Program-made: the position numbers and the translations under genes
NCBI RefSeq assembly: GCF_900108945.1
Contig: NZ_FNYE01000014.1
Coordinates: 62,001 to 126,000 of the forward strand
From: Paraburkholderia diazotrophica
GTDB lineage: Bacteria > Pseudomonadota > Gammaproteobacteria > Burkholderiales > Burkholderiaceae
Reading direction: 5' to 3'
DNA length: 64,000 nucleotides
Shown here: piece after piece, positions 35,161 to 43,339 of the stretch
Layout of the letters: each line of letters starts with the position of its first letter
Numbering within the stretch: position 1 is the stretch's first letter
The notes under the pieces: model-generated
What the model saw: the letters and a program-made list of their open reading frames with translations, nothing else
The model's database searches: none
Told to the model about the DNA's origin: nothing

Positions 35161-35571
35161 GGCATTTCTCCAATTGCAAACTGCTGGCTAGAATCTTGCG
35201 ACTCACGTGTTACCTTAACAACCCGTGGAAACACTTACGAAAGACACGATTTGTTACATCGCGGAAAGATTTGCTTGCCTGTCTTTGTTATAGCAGACGG
35301 AAACCGGCAATAGAGACCGATTTTATTCCGCGGACTTAAAGAAGTTCCGGTGCTATGCGCACCATTACTATCGCTTTGACGAACGTACAAACGCCAATTT
35401 GAAACCGCTTGACGCCTCCATCCGGTTCCCCGTATAAATGCCATGCTGAATTTTCGATAGCGGGACGCTGATCTGTGCTTCACGCATATATTTCCGTTTT
35501 TTGAAATTCGTTAATCGTAATCAGCATTAAAGGGCATTGCCTGTTTAGTCAAATATCGAGGAAAGTGGAAT
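35161..35571. other. Upstream region and long leader of the cold-shock gene
   Basis: About 410 A/T-rich bases. It holds the cspA-type promoter (35409-35438) and a roughly 127-nt 5' untranslated leader, as usual for cold-shock genes, where the leader folding sets translation at low temperature. Also the upstream region of the divergent 80-residue gene. Confidence 0.6.
35409..35438 (+). promoter_or_regulatory. Sigma-70 promoter of the cold-shock gene
   Basis: -35 TTGACG, 18-base spacer, -10 TATAAA. Predicted start near 35445 gives a leader of about 127 nt. Confidence 0.7.
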
Positions 35572-35775
35572 ATGGAAACCGGTATCGTCAAATGGTTTAA
35601 CGATGCTAAAGGCTTTGGCTTCATCACCTCCGACTCGGGGGGCGAGGATCTATTCGCGCACTTCTCGGAGATCCGTGCGGAAGGCTTCAAATCGCTGAAG
35701 GAGAACCAGCGCGTGTCGTTCGATATCAAGACCGGCCCGAAGGGCAAGCAGGCTGCCAACATCCAGCCGCTCTGA
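35572..35775 (+). CDS. CspA-family cold-shock protein
   Basis: RNA chaperone of 67 residues with one OB fold. RNP1 'KGFGFI' and RNP2-like 'DLFAHFSEI' are present; start 'METGIVKWFNDAKG'. RBS GAGG upstream. FAHF replaces the commoner FVHF/FAHY. Single gene with its own promoter and terminator. Confidence 0.97.
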   Translation: METGIVKWFNDAKGFGFITSDSGGEDLFAHFSEIRAEGFKSLKENQRVSFDIKTGPKGKQAANIQPL

Positions 35776-35802
35776 TCTTCATCGAATCTCCGCTGTCAGA
35801 TA

Positions 35803-35826
35803 ACCCCTCGCCTTGCGAGGGTTTTT
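35803..35826 (+). terminator. Intrinsic terminator of the cold-shock gene
   Basis: Stem ccctcgc / gcgaggg with loop ctt, then ttttt. Confidence 0.9.
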
Positions 35827-36108
35827 CATTTGTCGCGCAATCAGCGTTAATGCGGCGTCCGAATCCACGCCGCTTCGGCGGACAGAATTCGTAAGCGTTT
35901 CCTATCACGTGCAGATCATCCGTATTAACGCCGGAAACTAGGCGTAATCCCTGATTGATGATTTATTTATGACAGGGAAGTCGAATAAATATAATCCGGC
36001 GGACAGTAAAAGGGCGAGCGCAATTCCGATGACCTGAGAATCCCGTGCGCAAGCAATGCCGTCGATAGGGCATACTTGTACCAATTCCCGCATTGCACAA
36101 GTTTTCCC
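35827..36108. other. Intergenic region before the exonuclease/GIY-YIG gene
   Basis: A perfect TATAAT at 35990-35995, with TTATGA 17 bases upstream, is a likely promoter of the next gene. No coding sequence seen. Confidence 0.45.
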
Positions 36109-37299
36109 ATGTCCGTACCATTTCTGCCTGATCCGGCCCTCGATGTGCCGATCGCCTTCGTCGACCTCGAAACTACGGGCGGCTCCACAGGCACTCATCG
36201 GATCACGGAAATCGGCATCGTCGAATTGGGGCCGGGGGGCGCGTCCAGCTGGACCACCCTCGTCGATCCCGGCCAGCCGATTCCCCCATTCATCCAGCAG
36301 TTGACGGGCATCACCGACGACATGGTGCGCGGCGCGCCCACGTTCGAATCGATTGCAGCCGATCTGTTCGCGCGGCTCGATGGCAGGCTCTTCATCGCGC
36401 ACAACGCCAGTTTCGATCGCGGATTCCTGCGCAATGAGTTCCAGCGCGCGGGCTATGCGTTCAATCCGGACGTGCTGTGCACGGTGCGCCTGTCGCGCGC
36501 GCTGTTTCCGGCGGAAAAGCGCCACGGACTCGATGCGCTTGTCGAGCGGCACGCGCTCGTACCATTGGATCGACACCGCGCGCTTGCCGATGCCGATCTG
36601 CTCTGGCAATTCTGGCAGCGTCTGCACGGCCTGGTCCCTGTTGACGTGCTGCGCGCGCAGATCGACAAGACGATGCGTCGTTACCAGCTGGCGGGCGATA
36701 TCACCGAAGATCTCCTCGATACCGCGCCGGCTGGCTGCGGCGTGTATGCGTTTTATGGAGAGAACGACGCGCCGCTGTACGTCGGCCGAAGCGTGCGCGT
36801 GCGGCAGCGTCTGCGCGCGCATCTGACGGGCGAGCGCCGTTCGTCGAAAGAGATCAGGCTTGCGCAGCAGGTGCGGCGGGTCGAGTGGCGCGCGACAGGC
36901 GGCGAGATCGGCGCGCTGCTAGCGGAAGCGCAGTGGATCGCGACGCTGCGCCCGCCGCTCAACCGTGTGCCGCGCGTGAGTCGCGCCGATCCCGTCGATG
37001 CGCCCTGGCCATACGACGGCGCGATTGCGTTCGAGGAGCGCGATGCGTCGGAAGGCGCGCGCGTCTTTCATGTCGTCGACGGCTGGCGCTATCTCGGACA
37101 CGCGCCGTCGCTGGCCGAAGCTGCGGCGCTGCTTGCTGCTGGCACGCGTGGCGCGTTCGAGTTGCCCACGTGGCGCATCCTCCAGACGCACCTCGCGCGC
37201 GGATTGCGCGTGCTGCCGCTGTCCCGCGCGCCGGGCGAGGCCGACAACAACGCCGCTGCCGTGGCCGCGCCAGCGACGGCAGCCATCGACGCGGCCTAG
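36109..37299 (+). CDS. DnaQ-like 3'-5' exonuclease fused to a GIY-YIG nuclease domain
   Basis: 396 residues. N-terminal DEDDh exonuclease: 'AFVDLETTGG' (Asp19/Glu21), 'FIAHNASFDRGFLRNEF' and 'HRALADADLLW'. Then a UvrC-type GIY-YIG domain from about residue 210: 'CGVYAFYGENDAPLYVGRSVRVRQRL' in part, ending at a Glu in 'ALLAEAQWI'. The rest resembles the spacer of UvrC/Cho-like proteins. The pairing suggests DNA repair, with incision followed by trimming. The ATG at 36109 is chosen over an upstream TTG; neither has a clear RBS. The TAG stop lies in ctag and is shared with the convergent gene. Confidence 0.88.
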   Translation: MSVPFLPDPALDVPIAFVDLETTGGSTGTHRITEIGIVELGPGGASSWTTLVDPGQPIPPFIQQLTGITDDMVRGAPTFESIAADLFARLDGRLFIAHNASFDRGFLRNEFQRAGYAFNPDVLCTVRLSRALFPAEKRHGLDALVERHALVPLDRHRALADADLLWQFWQRLHGLVPVDVLRAQIDKTMRRYQLAGDITEDLLDTAPAGCGVYAFYGENDAPLYVGRSVRVRQRLRAHLTGERRSSKEIRLAQQVRRVEWRATGGEIGALLAEAQWIATLRPPLNRVPRVSRADPVDAPWPYDGAIAFEERDASEGARVFHVVDGWRYLGHAPSLAEAAALLAAGTRGAFELPTWRILQTHLARGLRVLPLSRAPGEADNNAAAVAAPATAAIDAA

Positions 37300-37892
37300 C
37301 CCGTCGCCCCGACGCCCCCCGCTTCGCACACATGCCCGAGCGCTCGCGTGAGCGCGGCATTGCGCGTGTTGTCGTAGCGGGTGAGCGATTTCCAGTTATC
37401 GATGCCGCGCGCGACGCGTGTCGGGCAATCGTCCTGCGCGCGCAGCGTCTGCATGCGCACGAGCGCAGCGATCAACGATTGAGTCAGCTTGTCCAGTTGC
37501 GGCCGCAGGCTGGTTGCGAGATCGGGCGCCGCGCCTTCGGGCGGCCGGGTTGCACGCCACGAATCGAACAGCGCGTTCTGCACGTCCTTGCTCGCGTCGA
37601 TCTGATCCTGGAAGAACGCGCGCGCGAAAGCCGGATCGACGTCCGCCTTCGTCGCGCGCTTCTCGACGTCGGCGAGGAGCGCCTGTTCGCGCGGCGTATC
37701 GGTGATCGGCTGATGATGTGCCCACTTATAGCGTGCAACAGGCTCGGCCAGCGACAGACGTTGCGAGACGAGCGCGATCAGATTGGTGAGCGCGGTGTCG
37801 TCGCCATCGGCGCGCGCCGGCGTTGGCGCGAAGGCGAGGGCGAAGGAGAGCGCGATCGCGCCAGGCGCGCTGAGGTAGAGCGAACGGATCAT
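37296..37892 (-). CDS. Periplasmic chorismate mutase (AroQ-gamma type)
   Basis: Converts chorismate to prephenate. 198 residues with a signal peptide ('APGAIALSFALAFAPTPARA'), so it is exported, unlike the cytosolic enzyme of Phe/Tyr synthesis. 'LIALVSQRLSLAEPVARYKW', 'ARAFFQDQIDASKDVQ' and a Cys pair (DDCPTR ... HVCE) fit the secreted *AroQ class. Secreted forms occur in pathogens and plant-associated bacteria and may alter host aromatic metabolism; the role here is not known. The start at 37892 (MIRSLYLSAPG) is preferred to an upstream extension without a signal. Confidence 0.85.
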   Translation of the reverse strand: MIRSLYLSAPGAIALSFALAFAPTPARADGDDTALTNLIALVSQRLSLAEPVARYKWAHHQPITDTPREQALLADVEKRATKADVDPAFARAFFQDQIDASKDVQNALFDSWRATRPPEGAAPDLATSLRPQLDKLTQSLIAALVRMQTLRAQDDCPTRVARGIDNWKSLTRYDNTRNAALTRALGHVCEAGGVGATG

Positions 37893-38229
37893 TAATCTTG
37901 AGACAGCCGGAAGCTGCGCAGGAAGAAAAACACGGAAGAATAGACGAAGCGCACAGCATGCGTCGCGCATGCATACATCGACGGCCGCGACGCAGCCGCG
38001 AAGACGTAGGGATAAGTCAGCGAATACGGACGAGCGCGCGTGCGTCACGTTGACGCGCGATTAGCCGGCGCTCAGATGGAGAAGGAAATCCGCGCTGCGG
38101 CACGACAGACATAAACGCAGAACGCGCACAGATTCCGCGCCTCGCTATGCGAAGCGCACGGACGTACATCGACATTGCACGCATCTGTCCGATGCGCGAG
38201 CCCCGATGCTGCAATGCACACATCAACCG
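37893..38229. other. Intergenic region, nothing recognised
   Basis: About 337 bases upstream of the chorismate mutase gene. gcatgcgtcgcgcatgc near 37956 is a small inverted repeat. No gene or clear promoter. Confidence 0.35.
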
Positions 38230-38379
38230 TTACTTCGGGTCGCACGACTTGCGTTGTTCGTCGAAGAACGCGCGAACGTGCTCGGGCAGTTCCGCGCTCA
38301 GAAATTCGACGCCTGCCGGTTCCGGATCCGGGCTCGAGACCTTGTCGGGGGTCGGAATCTTCGGCGGTTTGGTGTCCAT
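38230..38379 (-). CDS. Small acidic hypothetical protein, 49 residues
   Basis: RBS GGAGAAAA 8 bases before ATG. The peptide starts MDTKPPKIPTPDK, contains 'PEPAGVEFLSAELPEHVRAFF' in part, and ends in DPK. Proline-rich start and a helical second half; no signal or TM. The RBS, codon bias and compact composition make it a real small gene. Function unknown. Divergent from the DUF2946 gene. Confidence 0.62.
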   Translation of the reverse strand: MDTKPPKIPTPDKVSSPDPEPAGVEFLSAELPEHVRAFFDEQRKSCDPK

Positions 38380-38601
38380 GATGTTTTCTCCTTTACGAAA
38401 ACATTATCTTCCCTGGCATGCACGTCGGACCAGCGCTGCCGCACACAGCCGACGTTTTGGCGCGCCCCCTGTTGCTTTAACGGCACAGGGTCCCAGGCAT
38501 TGAAGCGCCTTGTTTAAAATTTAACGATTGCCTTATTGCAGTACGTCTAAACACTGTCCTTCGGCCGCTGCTATACTGCGCGCTCACTTTTTCAGGTAGC
38601 G
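38380..38601. promoter_or_regulatory. Divergent region with -10 TATACT for the DUF2946 gene
   Basis: TATACT at 38572-38577, 25 bases before the ATG, is the likely -10; the -35 is not clear. A run tttaaaatttaa (38513-38524) is the A/T-richest point. No recognisable metal-regulator box. Confidence 0.45.
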
Positions 38602-38982
38602 ATGGCACGCCCGACACGCTGGATCAGTCTCGTATGGCTGGCGCTGGTACTCAACGTACTGTCGCCCGTCATCGGCTATGCGCGTGCTCCCGGCTCGCAA
38701 GGCCCGCTCTCCATCGAGCTCTGTCATGCGGCCGGTGCGAAGAACGTCGTCATCGATCTCGGCGATTCGCACGACAGCACGCCGAAGCCGCACCTCGTTG
38801 TTCCCCACTGCGTCTACTGTCCCGGCTTCGCTGCGAACTTCGCACTTGGCGCCAGTGTCCCGTTCGTTCCGCCTCCCGTCCGTGCGCTTGCTTACGCGCG
38901 CGCCGTTGAGCCTGAGGTTGTCTTTGTGCGCCGCAGCGTACGCGTCGCACAACCCCGCGCCCCTCCCGTCACGTCGATCTGA
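38602..38982 (+). CDS. DUF2946 protein with C/HCxxC metal-binding pattern
   Basis: 126 residues. N-terminal hydrophobic helix (LVWLALVLNVLSPVIGY) as signal or anchor, then Cys41 ('ELCHAAG') and His69-Cys70-x2-Cys73 ('PHCVYCPGF'), the DUF2946 pattern. DUF2946 genes usually sit next to copper-related TonB receptors. In Bordetella an upstream DUF2946-like small ORF senses copper during its own translation and controls the receptor downstream; that role here is inference. It lies 179 bases before the receptor with hairpins between. Confidence 0.8.
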   Translation: MARPTRWISLVWLALVLNVLSPVIGYARAPGSQGPLSIELCHAAGAKNVVIDLGDSHDSTPKPHLVVPHCVYCPGFAANFALGASVPFVPPPVRALAYARAVEPEVVFVRRSVRVAQPRAPPVTSI

Positions 38983-39035
38983 AGCCCTTTCAGCCCGTTC
39001 GTTCGCCTGCGTCTGACGTCGCCATGACATAGCGG

Positions 39036-39101
39036 GCGGCGAGCCGCCGTGCGTGCCTTTACTCCAGGTTTCCCGCTTGCCGCATCAGCGATGCGGCAAG
39101 C
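39036..39101 (+). promoter_or_regulatory. Two hairpins in the leader between DUF2946 and the TonB receptor
   Basis: First ggcgg-cga-gccgcc-like arm near 39036-39050, then a perfect 12-bp stem gcttgccgcatc / gatgcggcaagc (39075-39101) with a 3-base loop. No T tract follows, so it is not a normal terminator. It may guard receptor mRNA or act with copper-dependent translation of the upstream ORF. Confidence 0.6.
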
Positions 39102-39161
39102 AGCGTGGGCATGGGCATCTGCGTCGGCAGGGCGTCTTCGATCACGTTTTCAGGACTCTTC

Positions 39162-41528
39162 ATGCGCATCGCTTACGCTGCGCTGTCCGCACGCACGCCG
39201 CTTTCGGTGGCTTGCGCGGCAGTGTTCGCCATTCAATCTGCATGGGCCGATCAAAGTACGACCGATCGTGCCACCCCGGATACTTCGGTCTCCCATTCTT
39301 CTGTAACGAGCGATTCCACCCATTCGTTGACGGAACCCGCCGGCACGCTGCAAGCCGTCAAGGTCACGGCCGCGCGAGCCGCGCCCGCGTTTGCGCCTGA
39401 TACGCCGGGCATCGTCGAAACCGTCACGCGCGAGCAGATCGACGCGCGCAACATCGTCAATACGGAAGACGCGCTCAAGTACGCGCCGAACGTCATGGTG
39501 CGCAAGCGCTTTACGGGCGACCGGAACTCGGTGTTCGCGGGCCGCGACTTCAACGAGCTGCAGAGCGCGCGCGGCCTCGTCTATGCCGACGGGTTGCTGC
39601 TGTCGAATCTGCTCGGTTCGAGCTATGCCTACCCGCCGCGCTGGTCGCTGATCGCGCCCGACGACCTCGCCGAGGTCGAGGTGCTGTACGGGCCGTTCTC
39701 GGCGCTCTATCCGGGCAACTCGATCGGCTCGACGGTACAGATCACGACGCGCAAGCCCGAGAAGCTCGAAGCGTCGCTGGACACGCAGCTTTTCACGCAG
39801 CATTACGATGACCCGTATGGCTTCACGAAAAGCTTCGGCGGCAATCACGAATCGGCGCATATCGCCGATCGCATCGGCCGCTTCTGGTACTCGCTGACGC
39901 TCGACCGTCTCGAGAACAACAGCCAGCCGCTCCAGTACGCGAGCCCGGGCAGCACGCACAACGCGAAGCTCGGCGCACCCGTCGCGGTGACAGGCGCGGC
40001 AACGGATACCGGCCCGAACGGCCAGCCCCGCGTGATCGTCGGTCCGCAGACGATGGAGCGCACGGAGCAGGTCGGCGAATCCGTACGCATGGGCTACGGG
40101 CTGACCGACCACGTCGACGCGACGCTCACGCTCGGCCACTGGGAAAACCACTACAAGGACCGCGCGCAAACCTTCCTGATGGACGCCGCCGGCAACCCCG
40201 TCTATGCGGGCAACGTGACGATCGGCGGGAAGAATTACACGATCGCGCCGACGGCGTTTTCGCCCGCCAACGGCGATCAGGAGAACTGGCTCTACGCGTT
40301 CGGCGTGAACGCGCGGCTCGATTCGGGCTGGAAGCTGTCGGGCATCGTATCGGCGTACGACGTGTCGCGCGACGTGCTGCGCTCGTCGACGACAGCGCCG
40401 CCCGCTGCCTATGGCGGCGGCCCCGGCACGATCTTCTTCGGCGACGGCACCGGCTGGCGGACCCTCGATCTGAAAGCGGAATCGCCGTCGTACGCGGGCC
40501 ACGCGCTGGCTGTCGGCTATCACTTCGACAACTACTTCCTGCGCAATGAGACCTTCAACACATCCGACTGGCTGAACGGTTCTCCATCGACGCTCGCCAG
40601 CACGTTTCGCGGCGACACGCGCACCCAGGCGCTCTATGGGCAGGACGCGTGGCGTTTCGCGCCCGGCTGGCTCGCAACGCTCGGCCTGCGCTACGAGCGC
40701 TGGGACGCATACGACGGCGCGCTCGGCAACGGCGCGTCGACGTTCGGGTACGCGAACCGCAGCGCGAACGCGCTGTCGCCGAAAGCGTCGGTGCAATGGC
40801 AGGCCACGCAAGACTGGCTGTTCCGCCTGTCGTTTGCGACGGGCACGCGCTTTCCGACCGTCGGCGAGCTGTTCCAGGGCACGATCTCGAACAATGCGAT
40901 CGTCAACAACAATCCGGGCTTGCGACCTGAGAAGGCGATCGACTGGGACTTCACGGCGGAGCGCGACGTCGGCGTGGGTGTCGTACGGGCGAGCGTGTTC
41001 CAGAGCGACCTGCGCGATTCGATCTACAGCCAGACGACGGTCAACGGCGCATCGACGGTCACGAACATCTCGAACGTCGATCGCGTGCGCGCGCGTGGCG
41101 TCGAGCTGGCGTTCTCGGGGCAGAACGTGTTGCTGCACGGGCTCGATCTCGACGCGAACGTTTCGGCGACCAACGCGCGCATTCTGGCCGACTCGGCGAA
41201 TCCGTCGTATCTGGGCAAGCGCTTTCCGCGCATTCCCGTGATGCGCGCGAATCTGCTCGCCAACTACCACTTCAACCCGCAATGGCAGGGCAGCGTCGGG
41301 ATACGTTATTCGGGCCGCCAGTACAACACGCTCGACAACAGCGACATCAATCCCGACGTCTATGGCGGCACCAGTTCGTTTTTGGTCGTCGATCTGAAGG
41401 CGCGTTACCAGATGGGCAAGCACTGGCTCGCGTCGATCGGCATCGACAACCTGACGGACCGCCGCTACTACGTCTTTCACCCGTATCCGGGCCGCACGTT
41501 CTACGGAGAACTCAAATGGTCGCTTTAA
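39162..41528 (+). CDS. TonB-dependent outer-membrane receptor, probably copper
   Basis: 788 residues. Signal peptide ends near AWA-DQ (28/29). Plug domain: 'LQAVKVTAARAAP' (TonB-box region), 'VETVTREQIDARNIVNTEDALKYAPNVMVRKRF' in part, 'LAEVEVLYGPFSALYPGNSIGS'. A 22-strand barrel follows, ending in LKWSL. It is like OprC/NosA-type receptors and has DUF2946 and thioredoxin-like neighbours, so copper is favoured over siderophores. The start is ATG 39162 with AGGA upstream. Confidence 0.9.
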   Translation: MRIAYAALSARTPLSVACAAVFAIQSAWADQSTTDRATPDTSVSHSSVTSDSTHSLTEPAGTLQAVKVTAARAAPAFAPDTPGIVETVTREQIDARNIVNTEDALKYAPNVMVRKRFTGDRNSVFAGRDFNELQSARGLVYADGLLLSNLLGSSYAYPPRWSLIAPDDLAEVEVLYGPFSALYPGNSIGSTVQITTRKPEKLEASLDTQLFTQHYDDPYGFTKSFGGNHESAHIADRIGRFWYSLTLDRLENNSQPLQYASPGSTHNAKLGAPVAVTGAATDTGPNGQPRVIVGPQTMERTEQVGESVRMGYGLTDHVDATLTLGHWENHYKDRAQTFLMDAAGNPVYAGNVTIGGKNYTIAPTAFSPANGDQENWLYAFGVNARLDSGWKLSGIVSAYDVSRDVLRSSTTAPPAAYGGGPGTIFFGDGTGWRTLDLKAESPSYAGHALAVGYHFDNYFLRNETFNTSDWLNGSPSTLASTFRGDTRTQALYGQDAWRFAPGWLATLGLRYERWDAYDGALGNGASTFGYANRSANALSPKASVQWQATQDWLFRLSFATGTRFPTVGELFQGTISNNAIVNNNPGLRPEKAIDWDFTAERDVGVGVVRASVFQSDLRDSIYSQTTVNGASTVTNISNVDRVRARGVELAFSGQNVLLHGLDLDANVSATNARILADSANPSYLGKRFPRIPVMRANLLANYHFNPQWQGSVGIRYSGRQYNTLDNSDINPDVYGGTSSFLVVDLKARYQMGKHWLASIGIDNLTDRRYYVFHPYPGRTFYGELKWSL

Positions 41529-42850
41529 GAAAATGGCCGGCGGCGCTGGCCGCCGGCTTCTCGCTGATGCTAACGATGCAGCCGTCGATCGCGCATGACG
41601 CTTCGAACGATCCGCACGCGGGGCATGCGAAGCAGATGGACATGGCGGACATGAAGGGCATGAGCGGCACGGGATCGGGCGCAGGCGCGAAAGCCGCGAG
41701 CGCAGCCAAAGCGCCGCTCGCAACGGGGGCCGCGTTCGATGCTCAGCATCGCCTGTGGGTGGCGTGGGTCGAGGGGCAACATGTCGTCGTCGCGCATTCG
41801 AGCCGCGCCGATAAAGACGCCGATAAAGCGGGTCCCGCGCTGTCGCCGCCCGTCGTTGTGAACGCGATGCCAGAGCCGATCTATACGAGCGCCGAGAACC
41901 GTCCGAAGATCGCGGCGAGTCCGGACGCGAAGACGATCTACGTCACGTGGTCGATGCCGCTCGACGCGCCGTACACGGGCATGGTGCGCTTCTCGCGCTC
42001 GATCGACGGCGGCGCGACGTGGAGCGTGCCCGCCACCGTCCACGGCGACCGGCAGCCGATCACGCATCGCTTCGATTCGATGATCGTCGACGGACAGGGG
42101 CGTATTTTCGTCGCGTGGATCGACAAGCGCGATCTGACGGCGGCGAAGAAAGCGGGCAGGTTCTATGACGGCGCGGCCGTCTACTACGCGGTATCGACGG
42201 ACGGTGGGCAGTCGTTCCAGCCCGAGCGCAAGGTCGCCGACCACACGTGCGAGTGCTGCCGGATCGCACTGGCGCTCGACAACGAAGGCCGCGTACAGGC
42301 GATGTGGCGCAACGTGTTCGACGGCCAGATCCGCGATCACGCGCTCGCCGTGCTGCCCGCCGATTCGCGCGAAGCCGTCGTGCCGGTTCGCGCGACATTT
42401 TCCGGCTGGCATATGGAAGTGTGCCCCGAGCACGGCCCGGCGCTCGCGATCACGCCGGACGGCGTGCGGCACATGGCGTGGTTCAGCGTCGTCAACGGAC
42501 GCGCCGACGTCTACTACTCGCGGCTCGACGCGAACGGCAAGCCGATCGGCGAGCCGTGGGCGTTCGGCGACACGGGCAAGCCAGACGATCAGGCGTCGCA
42601 CGCGGCGCTGATTGCGCAAGGCAAGACGCTGTGGCTCGCGTGGAAGGACTTCGACGGCGACACGATGCGTCTGATGCTGCGCCGTTCCGACGACGAAGGC
42701 GCGCACTGGAGCGCGCCGCGCATGCTCGCGCAGACGGCGGGCGGCAGCGACAATCCGCAGTTGCTGGAAAACGCGGGGCGCGTCTATCTGTCGTGGCGCA
42801 CGCAGAACGACGGCTACATGCTCGTGCCGGCCGGGGAGGGCAATCAATGA
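41516..42850 (+). CDS. Exported beta-propeller (sialidase-like) protein with Met/His N-terminus and CECC
   Basis: 444 residues, overlapping the receptor by 13 bases. The signal peptide ends before HDASNDPHAGH. The mature N-terminus is rich in His and Met ('HAKQMDMADMKGMSG'), a copper-binding type. The body has BNR/sialidase-like repeats ('SRSIDGGATWSVP', 'AVSTDGGQSFQPE', 'RRSDDEGAHWSAP'). A CECC motif near residue 244 ('DHTCECCRIALALD') is unusual for sialidases. Automatic pipelines may call it exo-alpha-sialidase, but the setting argues for metal handling. No sialidase catalytic set was identified. Confidence 0.8.
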   Translation: MVALRKWPAALAAGFSLMLTMQPSIAHDASNDPHAGHAKQMDMADMKGMSGTGSGAGAKAASAAKAPLATGAAFDAQHRLWVAWVEGQHVVVAHSSRADKDADKAGPALSPPVVVNAMPEPIYTSAENRPKIAASPDAKTIYVTWSMPLDAPYTGMVRFSRSIDGGATWSVPATVHGDRQPITHRFDSMIVDGQGRIFVAWIDKRDLTAAKKAGRFYDGAAVYYAVSTDGGQSFQPERKVADHTCECCRIALALDNEGRVQAMWRNVFDGQIRDHALAVLPADSREAVVPVRATFSGWHMEVCPEHGPALAITPDGVRHMAWFSVVNGRADVYYSRLDANGKPIGEPWAFGDTGKPDDQASHAALIAQGKTLWLAWKDFDGDTMRLMLRRSDDEGAHWSAPRMLAQTAGGSDNPQLLENAGRVYLSWRTQNDGYMLVPAGEGNQ

Positions 42851-43314
42851 AACGAATGTGGATGGCGCTCGCCAGCGCCCTGATTGCTGTCGGCGCGCAC
42901 GCGGGCGAGCTTGAGCCGCTGCGTGCAGCGGATGTGAACGCGCTTTTCGCTGCGTCGCGAGGCAAGCCGCAGATCGTCGAAATCTGGTCGCTCGATTGCA
43001 GCTACTGCCGCGAGAACACCGCTCGGATCGTCGAATGGCAGAAGAAGCATCGCGATGTGCGGCTGACGATGATCGCAATGGACCCCATCGACGACAACAC
43101 CACTGCGTTATCGCAAGTACTCGCGTCGCTGCCGTTGCCGCCGCAGACCGCGCTCTACGCGAACGCCGAGGCGATCCCCGACAAGCTGCGTCGCGCGCTC
43201 GATCCCAACTGGCACGGCGAGATGCCGCGCACGCTGCTGATCGACGCGCACGGCACACGGCAGGCGACGAGCGGGCTGTTGCAGCCTGCCGTGCTCGACA
43301 CCTGGCATCGGTAA
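42847..43314 (+). CDS. Thioredoxin-like periplasmic protein
   Basis: 155 residues. Signal peptide to about AHA-GE (19), then a thioredoxin fold with Cys51-Ser-Tyr-Cys54 in 'IVEIWSLDCSYCRENT'. A cis-Pro is expected in 'GEMPRTLLID'. ATGA overlap with the preceding gene. Likely reduces the CECC cysteines of that protein or handles copper in the periplasm; this is inference from coupling. Confidence 0.85.
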   Translation: MKRMWMALASALIAVGAHAGELEPLRAADVNALFAASRGKPQIVEIWSLDCSYCRENTARIVEWQKKHRDVRLTMIAMDPIDDNTTALSQVLASLPLPPQTALYANAEAIPDKLRRALDPNWHGEMPRTLLIDAHGTRQATSGLLQPAVLDTWHR

Positions 43315-43339
43315 TCGGTAGAGCGCGGAGAGCCAGGTT

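Noticed and set aside
41516..42850. True sialidase (neuraminidase) activity
   Set aside because: BNR-type repeats are seen, but I could not find the Arg triad and Tyr/Glu pair needed; the Met/His start and CECC suggest metal handling.
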